From NCBI GenBank assembly GCA_937982665.1, contig CALJLD010000012.1:1-19827 (forward strand): a DNA stretch of 19,827 nucleotides, given 5' to 3'. Within the stretch, counting starts at the first letter, position 1. Every line of letters starts with the position of its first letter. The notes below the pieces were generated by a model, which was not told where the DNA came from, did not search any database, and saw only the letters and a list, made by a program, of their open reading frames with translations. Source of the DNA: an uncultured Planctomycetales bacterium. Its GTDB lineage: Bacteria; Planctomycetota; Planctomycetia; Pirellulales; S012-138. The position numbers were made by a program, and so were the translations under genes. Of the stretch, positions 1 through 8,000 are shown in pieces.

Positions 1-2476
1 AAACTTGCGCTGCGGTTGTTTCCGTCTCTTGAGTCTTTCGCTGAGAATCCAGATGAATGATGGACTTGGCGGTGGTGGCGATCTCGCGTTCGCGCGCCGT
101 TAACTCGCCTTCCAATTGACCATAGGCCGCTTGCTGCCGTGCTAGATTTGCGGCCGTGCGTTGCCGCCGTGTTGCAACAAGCTCAAGATCTCCTTGCGCC
201 TGGGTGAGTTCATCGGTTGTTTCCGCCAGGTTGAGTGCCAACAGTTCTTCCCGTCGCGCACAGTCGGCCAGTGTGGCCTCGGCCTCGCGCTGGGCCAGCA
301 TGGCATCATCCAAAGTGGCTTCCGCGGATGTGACCGCCGCGCTGGAAGCCCCGTATTCCGCGTCCAAATCCGCTTGACGGGTTTCCAGCGAACCAATCTT
401 CTCCTGCAGCGAACGCAACTCGCTCCGTCTGGCGATGGGTCCGGCGATCTGAGGATGTCCGCCCAGAATGATCCGGCCATCCGCCGAAAGGACCTCGCCA
501 TCAAGCGTGATGAATTGCAGCCTGGCTTCCGCGTGAGGATCCATTCCCTGCTGTTCCGCAATCCGCTCGATCAGGCGGCGGGCGGCGGAGAGAGATTCAA
601 CAATCCATGTAGCGCCCAGCAGATCCTCGGCCAGGGGACGCAAATCATCCGCACATTCAACAAAGCGGTCAGCCCGACCGATCACGCCTGGTTCCGAGTC
701 CAATTGCCATTTGGGCGCGGGGCGGCAGCGGTTCAGCGAAATTAACCGCAGGCGGCCAGGCAGTGTCTGGCCTGATTCCGCGAGCGCCGCCAAGAATGGC
801 TCGCCGGCCGGGATGACGACATCGCCCATTCGCTCGCCCAGGGCAATCTCAATGATCGGTGCGACATCCACGTTGACGTGAAGCAGCTCCGCCACTAGTC
901 CGAGTACCTGCGAGAATGCGCCCGTTTGATTCGCCGCTTGCGACAACGCGTATTGGGCGCCGCTATCGATTCCTTCTTGACGTTCTTCGAGTTCGCGCAA
1001 GACGTCCGCGCGCTCACGCTGGCGGTTGAGTTCGCCGGCGGCTTCATGTCGGCGGTCCGCGGCCGCACTCAGGTTTTGCCGCGCAGCGGCCAGATCGGCT
1101 TTCGCTTGAAAGACGGCTCGTGTCGCGGCATCGGCGGATTCGGCCGCTTCGCGCTTTGTTGTGCCAGCCTGTTGTTGATCGTTTGTAAATTGATTGCGCC
1201 GCGCGGTGAGTGCTTCAACGCGTTGCTGCAAACGATCGATCGCCTGTTGGTCGGCAGCGACAGCGGTCTCGGCGGTTGTGATTTCTTGCTGCAGCGCCGC
1301 CTGATCACGAATGAGCGTAAGGTAGCCTTCGCGCTTCGATTCGTTCTGACTTCGCAGCGATTCCAGCTCGGTCTGCAGCGCGGCGAGTTTGGATTCCAGC
1401 GCTTGCGTCGATTCGCGGTTTTCTTGCAGGGAATCCCTAGCGGCTTGCAGTTGGCGAACGACCGCGAGCCGCGATTGATTCAAATCGGCTGACCGCTCTC
1501 GTGTTTCCGCCAGCGTGGCTCGCTGCTCGGCGATTTGCCGCGCCGTGCTGGCCAAACGGCGAAGTTGGTTGTCGACTTCGGCTAGGTCGCGGGCAAGTTG
1601 CTCGCGCACATTGGCGGCTTCCGCGGCGGCACGGCGAGAGACATCGTCCGTGGTGGCCAACTGGCTTTGGCAGCGTGTCTGCTCAGCTTCGGCCTCGCCC
1701 AGTTCGGCCGACATGCTGCCGATTGAAGCCTTGAGTTGGGCTGTGCGCTCGTCCAGCTGATCCAGCTTGCTGGACCACATCCGCCAATCGACCAAAGCCA
1801 CCTGCGTGCGCAGGTTCTGCAATCGCGACTTGTATTCCTGGTACTGGCGGGCCCGTTTGGCTTGATTACGAATCGACCTCAACCGACTCTCGACTTCGTC
1901 AACGATGTCCTTAAGCCGCTGCAGGTTGATTTCGACGCGCTCCAGCCGGCGCTGGGTTTCCAACTTCTTCATGCGGAAGCGGCTGACGCCTGCGGCTTCT
2001 TCAAATATCAAACGCCGGTCGCGAGGCGATGCCTGCAGCAGCGCATCAACCTTGCCTTGCTCGATGATGCTGTATGCTCCGGAAGCAGCTCCGGCAACAA
2101 GGTCTCGGATATCACGGCGGCGCACTGCCTGATCATTGATCAGGTACTCGCCTTCTCCGCCGCGATAAACTCGCCGCGTCAGGCGGACTTCGTCTTCCTC
2201 CAACGGCAGCACACGCTTCGTGTTATCAAAAATCAGCGTGGCTTCCGCCGCATTCATCGGGTGGCGAGACGCCGAGCCATTGAAGATGACATCCGCCATC
2301 TCTTTGCCGCGAAGGCTCTTCACGCTTTGTTCGCCCAACACCCACTTGATCGCATCCACAACGTTGGACTTCCCCGACCCATTCGGCCCGACCACGACGG
2401 TAATGCCGGAGTCCAACTCGAAGAGCGTCTTGTCGGCAAAGCTCTTAAAGCCGGCAAGTTGGAGAGCCTTGAGCAT
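1..2476 (-). CDS. smc: Chromosome segregation/condensation ATPase SMC (N-terminal ~825 residues; C-terminus beyond the left edge)
   Basis: SMC is the ATP-driven core of the bacterial condensin that compacts and segregates the chromosome. Read on the minus strand from the ATG at 2474-2476, the protein opens with a head domain. It has Walker A GPNGSGKSN (Lys36), then a Q-loop region (WVLGEQS followed by SLRGKEMADVIFNGS), the standard SMC N-terminus. From about residue 160 to 500 it is Glu/Gln/Arg/Ala-rich heptad sequence, the first coiled coil. Residues about 500-665 form a hinge-like globular part (QVLGLVAELL, ALGERMGDVVIPAG, and LSADGRIILGG near its end). A second Ala/Glu-rich coil begins after that and runs off the window. 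Full SMCs are about 1,150-1,250 residues, so the second coil and the ABC signature / Walker B half are missing only because of the window edge. The frame has no internal stop. No strong Shine-Dalgarno precedes the ATG, but this start gives the family's usual MxLKxLxLxGFKSF opening. Confidence 0.96.
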   Translation of the reverse strand, partial: MLKALQLAGFKSFADKTLFELDSGITVVVGPNGSGKSNVVDAIKWVLGEQSVKSLRGKEMADVIFNGSASRHPMNAAEATLIFDNTKRVLPLEEDEVRLTRRVYRGGEGEYLINDQAVRRRDIRDLVAGAASGAYSIIEQGKVDALLQASPRDRRLIFEEAAGVSRFRMKKLETQRRLERVEINLQRLKDIVDEVESRLRSIRNQAKRARQYQEYKSRLQNLRTQVALVDWRMWSSKLDQLDERTAQLKASIGSMSAELGEAEAEQTRCQSQLATTDDVSRRAAAEAANVREQLARDLAEVDNQLRRLASTARQIAEQRATLAETRERSADLNQSRLAVVRQLQAARDSLQENRESTQALESKLAALQTELESLRSQNESKREGYLTLIRDQAALQQEITTAETAVAADQQAIDRLQQRVEALTARRNQFTNDQQQAGTTKREAAESADAATRAVFQAKADLAAARQNLSAAADRRHEAAGELNRQRERADVLRELEERQEGIDSGAQYALSQAANQTGAFSQVLGLVAELLHVNVDVAPIIEIALGERMGDVVIPAGEPFLAALAESGQTLPGRLRLISLNRCRPAPKWQLDSEPGVIGRADRFVECADDLRPLAEDLLGATWIVESLSAARRLIERIAEQQGMDPHAEARLQFITLDGEVLSADGRIILGGHPQIAGPIARRSELRSLQEKIGSLETRQADLDAEYGASSAAVTSAEATLDDAMLAQREAEATLADCARREELLALNLAETTDELTQAQGDLELVATRRQRTAANLARQQAAYGQLEGELTAREREIATTAKSIIHLDSQRKTQETETTAAQV

Positions 2477-2946
2477 TTGGGGTGTAAGTGTCTCGACGTT
2501 TGGACGGCGATGCCGCGAAGATTTGGGATCACACGAATGGCAATTTTTGGGCGAAATGTCCTGGATCCGTCCCGCAACGGCCAGACTCCGCCAACAATTG
2601 ATCATAGGCAAAATGCGGTCCGCCGGACAGAGATGCCCCAAGGCAGAAATGCCGCCGATGGCCCAAATTCTACCTCGCCAGCACTGCCAACGCTGATGGC
2701 AGCCTTCGGGCACATTTTCCGCAATGTCCGTGTCTCTCGTGCAGATCTCACATTTGGCCGAAGAGCAGCCAAGAGATTCTCCGAAACAAAAGTGAGCGAA
2801 CTCCGCTTGGAGCAGGGGGGAGAGATCGCCAATTCAAGCCGTTTCTCCCACTCCAATTGCCATCACGGAGACAGGCTTTTCGAAGATTCACAGGTGGCCG
2901 GCCTGTCTCACCGATCCATACGCGAGAGAAAGAAGCGAGCTGAACG
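2477..2946. other. Intergenic region between divergent smc and the His-rich lipoprotein gene
   Basis: About 470 bases between the start of smc (leftward) and the start of the lipoprotein gene (rightward), so both promoters should lie here. Short open frames on either strand have R/S/P-rich compositions typical of chance frames and no recognisable domain. On the smc strand a TATGAT hexamer (complement of 2601-2606) would make a fair -10 box, but I see no convincing -35 at the right distance. I see no RNA gene or riboswitch. Confidence 0.4.
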
Positions 2947-3498
2947 ATGAAACGCACAATTCATTTTGCTGGGGTCGCTCTCGCGGTTGCGTCTCTGGCC
3001 GGGTTTGTTGGTTGTGGTGAACACAGCTCTCTGCATGCATCGTCAGAAGGTGAACATCACCACGACCATGACGGACACGGGCACGATCACGACGAACACG
3101 ACCATGATCATGACCACGGCGATCATGGTCCCCGTGGCGGTCGCCTGATCGAACTCGGCGCCGATCACGAAATCCACGCGGAAATCGTGACCGAGAAGAA
3201 CGGCCGCACCGTGCGTCTGTACATCATGGATCACGACATGGAATCGCTGGCCGTGGACGCGAATGGCGCTCAGCTCAACCTGATTGCCGCTGGCAAGCCG
3301 CACTTGTTCAAGTTCGATCCGGCTCAGGCAGGCCCTGTTGCCACGGAATTCGTCCTCGAATCCGAAGAGCTCTGGAAGCACATGGAAGACGAATCATTCT
3401 CCCTGGCACGCTTGAACGTGATCGCCAACGGAAACTCACATGTTGGCACCGTGACTCATCATGAGCATGCGCATGCCGGCGGAGTGCATCGCCACTAG
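2947..3498 (+). CDS. His-rich putative metal-binding lipoprotein, 183 aa
   Basis: The N-terminus (MKRT, then a hydrophobic stretch ending FVGC at Cys23) looks like a lipoprotein signal peptide with a slightly off-consensus lipobox, so the mature protein is probably lipid-anchored outside the inner membrane. Residues about 36-62 hold 12 histidines alternating mainly with Asp/Gly, and the last ~18 residues hold a second His cluster. Between them, from HGPRGGRLIELG onward, is a compact ~110-residue domain with predicted beta strands (HAEIVTEKNGRTVRLYIMD). The layout resembles N-terminal segments of metal-efflux adaptor proteins and small planctomycete lipoproteins. Binding of Zn, Ni, Cu or Co is inferred from composition only, and the metal cannot be told. 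It is a single-gene unit, divergent from smc and closed by a strong terminator. The ATG at 2947 is kept because it leads directly into the signal sequence; the ribosome binding site is weak. Confidence 0.85.
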   Translation: MKRTIHFAGVALAVASLAGFVGCGEHSSLHASSEGEHHHDHDGHGHDHDEHDHDHDHGDHGPRGGRLIELGADHEIHAEIVTEKNGRTVRLYIMDHDMESLAVDANGAQLNLIAAGKPHLFKFDPAQAGPVATEFVLESEELWKHMEDESFSLARLNVIANGNSHVGTVTHHEHAHAGGVHRH

Positions 3499-3524
3499 TT
3501 CTCGGCACGGAAAACTAACACAAG

Positions 3525-3560
3525 AAACCGCGTCACAACTGGATTTGTGACGCGGTTTTT
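3525..3560 (+). terminator. Strong intrinsic terminator, possibly bidirectional
   Basis: A perfect 14-bp stem (3525-3538 AAACCGCGTCACAA pairing with 3545-3558) closes a six-base loop, followed by a T run (TTTTTCTT). It sits 27 bases after the lipoprotein stop. On the opposite strand the stem is followed by TTTCTT, so it may also stop transcription of the convergent repeat-protein gene that ends at 3602. Confidence 0.92.
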
Positions 3561-3601
3561 CTTGTTCAGCGCTTCAGGCACGCGTAAGAGCTTGCCGGAA
3601 T

Positions 3602-4516
3602 TTAGTTCTTCTTTTTGGCTGCCCGCCAGCCATCGCTGGATTGCTTGGGAGCCGGCTTTTGCGCTGGCTTGGAATCCACAGCCGGAATGACTCGCGGCGT
3701 CAACTCATCTTCGTGCGACACAGCCGTGCGGATCCGCCAGCTTGTGTTGGATTGAGCCGTGCGATTGGCCGGATCCTGCAGAATCAACGAGCTTCCTTCG
3801 CTGGAGCTGTCCTGAGCACCATTTGTGTTGGCATCCGGAATGGGCTGCAACGGGTTCGTGGATTGGCCCGCGGCATCGGTATTCGGACGAAATGTGTTTT
3901 GCGGCGTCGCACTGCTGGACGAGAGCGCAGGCGCTGGTGTGTCGCCAGGCTGCGTTGTGGGATTCGTACTGGGATACGTCGCCGGAGCGCCGGTCGCTGG
4001 CGCACTTGTGGCTGGAATCGTCGTGGCAGGCGCCGCGACGTTCGTTTGGCATTGCAGGCGGTACGTCGTCACAGGCCGGTATTGCACCTGTTGCACGTAT
4101 GAGGTCACAGGGCGATACCGTGTCACTGGCCAACCCGTCAACCAGTTGTAGCGAGTGACGGCGCGATAGCTGGTCACCGGAGTGCTGACCACCTGCTGTT
4201 GGTAGCTTGTGGTCGGCACGTAGTTGCAGGTGGTTGTCTGCGGCGCGTAATACGTGGTTGTTGCCTGGGGCGCGTAATAGGTTGTCGTCGGCTGTGGCGC
4301 GTAATAAGCCGTGGTTGCTGCTGGGGTGCAGCAGGAACTGGACGGCGCATACAGTGCCGTTGTGGCCGTGGTTGGCGCGTAATAGGTTGTGGTTGGATAG
4401 TAAGTGGTTCGCGGCGAGAACCAGTTGTGGAACCAGCAGGCTTCCGCGGTGTTAGCGGCAAAGAACACGCAACACAACGCTGCCAACACGACCAAAGGTC
4501 GAGACGACCGAGACAT
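3602..4516 (-). CDS. Secreted Tyr/Thr/Pro repeat protein, 304 aa
   Basis: This is a low-complexity exported protein without a known catalytic domain. The ATG at 4514-4516 is chosen because GGAGGTG lies five bases upstream; a GTG two codons earlier is inside that Shine-Dalgarno. Residues 1-26 are a signal peptide (PLVVLAALCCVFFAANTAEA, cleavage likely before Cys27). Residues about 35-95 carry a tandem repeat around TTYYAPQ / TTTYYAP. Residues about 105-150 carry a second repeat family built on PVTSYR / PVTRYRPVTSY / YRPVTTYR, and a Thr/Pro/Ala/Ser-rich linker follows. The tail is basic (GWRAAKKKN). Similar Tyr/Pro-repeat proteins are common in planctomycete secretomes, where a structural or surface role is assumed but unproven. 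The low complexity makes homology claims weak. It converges on the lipoprotein gene and shares its terminator region. Confidence 0.85.
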   Translation of the reverse strand: MSRSSRPLVVLAALCCVFFAANTAEACWFHNWFSPRTTYYPTTTYYAPTTATTALYAPSSSCCTPAATTAYYAPQPTTTYYAPQATTTYYAPQTTTCNYVPTTSYQQQVVSTPVTSYRAVTRYNWLTGWPVTRYRPVTSYVQQVQYRPVTTYRLQCQTNVAAPATTIPATSAPATGAPATYPSTNPTTQPGDTPAPALSSSSATPQNTFRPNTDAAGQSTNPLQPIPDANTNGAQDSSSEGSSLILQDPANRTAQSNTSWRIRTAVSHEDELTPRVIPAVDSKPAQKPAPKQSSDGWRAAKKKN

Positions 4517-5022
4517 GAACACCTCCGCAAATTGCGGAACCGGCGACGAACAGCTGTGGGTCTTCCGAGGCCAGTTCTTGTGAGGGAATCGCCCCCTACC
4601 CCGGCGAGTGAATTTGGGCAGTGGGCGATACCGGCGAAATCAACATTGAAACAATTACATTTAATCTAATACGGGGTAGCCGCCAGACGTCAAGGATTCA
4701 GTTCTTTCAGCGAGAATTTGGTGAAAAATTTGCTCTGTAGCGTTTCCGTAAACTCGGTTGAGTTGTGCATTAACGCGGATTGCGTCAGCAGGTTCTGGCA
4801 GCGGCGATAGCGACGCCCCCTGGGTGTTTCCAGAGCGCAACTCGTGTTGCCCATAGACGACAGAACACCGTCGCCAACTGGCAACAGCGGGCTCAGCCCC
4901 GTGCAGGAAGTATTCGCAATGTCGAACCCTTCCGCCCATCTTGCCCCACCCGTAGAATCAAGGGTTCGGCCCAGACTTGGAGGTTTGGGTTCCCCTAAGA
5001 AGCCTTGCCCGATCCGACGGAA
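4517..5022. other. Intergenic region between divergent repeat-protein gene and uvrA
   Basis: About 500 bases separate the leftward repeat-protein start from the rightward uvrA start. The only clear feature is an A/T-rich island at about 4641-4675 in otherwise GC-richer DNA. The open frames of 60-92 codons here have no domain, no ribosome binding site and chance-like composition. No tRNA, riboswitch or LexA-type palindrome was recognised. Confidence 0.4.
4646..4672 (+). promoter_or_regulatory. Weak candidate promoter upstream of uvrA
   Basis: TTGAAA at 4646-4651 (five of six matches to the sigma-70 -35 box) is followed 15 bases later by TAATAC at 4667-4672 (a poor -10) within an A/T-rich island. 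The spacer is short and the site is about 350 bases from the uvrA start, so this is tentative. The same island could serve the leftward gene. Confidence 0.2.
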
Positions 5023-8000
5023 ATGACGGCCTCAGATATCGAGATTCGCGGCGCGAGAGAACACAATCTTCGCGACGTGGAAGTCGCCATCCCCCGTAAT
5101 CAACTCGTCTGCCTGACCGGCGTTTCCGGCTCCGGAAAAAGTTCCCTCGCGTTCGACACTTTGTTCGCGGAGGGACAACGGCGGTACGTCGAGAGCCTGT
5201 CGACGTTTGCTCGCCAATATCTGGGGCAGATGCCCAAGCCGGATGTCGATTTCATCGCCGGCTTGAGCCCTTCGATTTCGATCTCGCAAAAGACCAGCGG
5301 ACAAAACCCGCGTTCAACCGTCGGGACCATCACCGAGATCTATGACTATCTGCGCGTGCTGTTCGCGCGAGTCGGCCAGGGGCATTGCCCTAGTTGCTCC
5401 CGCCGCATCACTGCTCAATCGCGCGAACAGATCATCGAACAGATTTCGGCGCTTCCCGCCAGCGCCAAGTTCTCGGTGCTCGCGCCCCTGGTTCGCGGAC
5501 AAAAGGGTGAACACCGCGATTTGTTTGCCGACCTCATCAAGCAGGGTTTCCTTCGCGCGCGGGTTGATGGCGAAATTGTCTCGCTCTCGGATGATCTGCG
5601 GCTTGACCGCCAGATGCGGCACAACATTGAAGTGGTCATCGATCGGCTGACGGGCGCGAAGAGTCATGCAACCCGGTTGGCCGAGGCAGTCGAGCTGGCA
5701 TTGCGGATGGGCGATGGCAATCTGATTGTTGCGCCGAACGACGAAGTCGCCGGCCCCAGCATGCCGGCAGCCATAGAAGCGGAAGAAGGATCGCCAACTC
5801 CTCAACGCGGCAAAAATGCGGACATGACGTTCTCCGCTCATTATGCGTGTACGCATTGCCGCAGAAGTTTTGAGCCGCCCAGCCCTCAGCTCTTTAGCTT
5901 CAACAGCCCTCGCGGAATGTGTCAGGCATGCGACGGTTTGGGCCAGGTCTATTCGTTTGACATTGAGCGTTTGATCCCGGATGCCACCAAGTCCTTTCAA
6001 CAAGGCTGCTTTGAGTTGATTGGCGCCTGGCGGGATCTGGGCCGCTGGAGGAAACACATTTATTCCGGCCTCGCCGAGACGCTGGAATACCGAGAGGAAT
6101 TAGAGCCGGGTACCGTTCTGGAAACGCCTTGGGATGAACTTGATTCCAAGTTGCAAAGAGCGCTGCTTTGGGGAACCGGCGACCTGCACATCACATTCAC
6201 TTGGAAAGCCGGCGGCGGCCAGCACAAATACGGCGGTACCTGGGATGGAATCATCCCCGAGTTGCTGGAAAAGTACCGCGGCAGCAAGAGCAAGATGCAA
6301 CGCAGGCAGTTGGAAGCCTATATGCGCGTCGTCCGCTGCGGCGAGTGCGAGGGTCAACGGCTCAACGAGCAGGCTCGCTCAGTGCGAATTGCCTCCGCTC
6401 ATCGCAAGTTTGCGGACGCTTCGGAAAAGTCCTTGCCGGAAGTCTGCAACCTGGCCGTTTCTGACGCAGCCGATTTCTTCAGCAAAGTCCAGTTGGACGG
6501 CACACGCAAGAAGATCGCCGAGGACGCTCTTAAAGAAATCACAGGGCGATTGGGATTTCTGCATGGTGTAGGTCTGGAGTACCTGTCATTGGACCGCACA
6601 GCGCCAACACTTTCCGGCGGCGAGTCGCAACGGATTCGGTTGGCTGGGCAAGTCGGTTGTGGCCTTGTCGGCGTGACCTACATCCTGGACGAACCCTCGA
6701 TTGGTCTGCATCCGCGAGACAACACCCGGCTGTTGGGAACCTTGAAGCAGCTCCGCGACCTGGGGAACACGGTTGTCGTCGTCGAGCATGACGAAGACAC
6801 CATGAGGGCGGCGGACCACATCATCGACTTCGGACCCGGGCCAGGCATCCGTGGCGGTGAGGTTGTCGCCAAAGGTTCGCCGCGCGATATCGAGCGCGAG
6901 GATCGCAGCCTGACTGGCGGCTTTCTGTCCGGAAAGCAAACGATTGCTGTTCCCGAGACCCGCAGATCGCCAACCGACAAGCAACTTCGCGTCGTGGGGG
7001 CAACTCACAACAACCTGAAGAACATCGACGTAGCGTTGCCGCTGGGCTTGTTTGTTTGCGTGACGGGTGTTTCCGGCTCCGGCAAGAGTTCGCTGGTCAA
7101 TGAGATCATTGCCAACACGCTGCATGTGGAGCTCAACCGCGGCGAAGCCGAGCCCGGCGCGTGTGAACGAGTCGAAGGGCTGGAACATCTCGGCAAGTGG
7201 CTTGGCATTGATCAATCGCCGATTGGCCGGACTCCCCGATCCAACCCGGCGACCTATATCAAGGTCTTTGACGATATTCGCCGGCTGTTCGCCCAACTGC
7301 CGGAAGCCAAGACCCGCGGCTACAAGGAAGGAAGATTCAGCTTCAACGTCAACGGCGGGCGTTGCGAAGCCTGCGAAGGCAACGGGTCCAACAAGTTGGA
7401 AATGGATTTCTTGGCGGATGTTTGGGTCACATGCCCCGTTTGCGAAGGACATCGCTTCAACCGCGAGACGCTGCAAGTCCGCTACAAAGGCAAGTCGATT
7501 GCCGATGTGCTGGAGATGGACGTGCAGCAGGCGCTCGCACATTTTGAGAACATCCCCAAGATCAAGACCAAGTTGCAGACGTTGCATGACGTTGGACTGG
7601 ACTACCTCAAGCTTGGTCAGCCTTCGCCCACACTTTCCGGTGGCGAAGCTCAGCGGATCAAACTCGCGCGGGAGCTTGTCAAACGCAGCACCGGACAAAC
7701 CTTGTATTTGTTGGATGAGCCGACAACTGGTCTGCATTTTGCCGACATCCGCATGTTGCTGTCCGTATTGCATGGCTTTGTTGAAGCTGGCAACACCGTA
7801 CTGGTGGTGGAACATCAACTGGATGTCATCAAGACCGCCGATTGGGTGATTGATCTTGGGCCGGAAGGGGGAGCTTCAGGCGGGCGAGTGATTGCCGCAG
7901 GTCCTCCGGAAGAAGTTGCCCAAGCGGCCAAGTCCCACACAGGCGCGGCATTAGCCGAAGTCCTGCCGAATATTTCCCGCACAAACGGCAAGCCAGCAAC

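Noticed and set aside
1736..2950. 404-codon open frame on the plus strand
   Set aside because: It is antisense to the start of smc, whose reading frame contains clear Walker A and Q-loop motifs. The antisense translation has no domain and arises from codon bias.
2602..2957. Short minus-strand open frames between smc and the lipoprotein gene
   Set aside because: No ribosome binding site, no hydrophobic or domain pattern, and the composition of chance frames. One overlaps the lipoprotein start.
4661..4939. 92-codon minus-strand open frame upstream of uvrA
   Set aside because: Unremarkable composition with no family resemblance or Shine-Dalgarno, and it covers the likely promoter zone.
6586..7818. 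410-codon open frame on the minus strand
   Set aside because: It lies opposite the most conserved UvrA sequence and has no recognisable domain; it is a shadow of the uvrA codon pattern, as are the other long antisense frames within 5023-12141.
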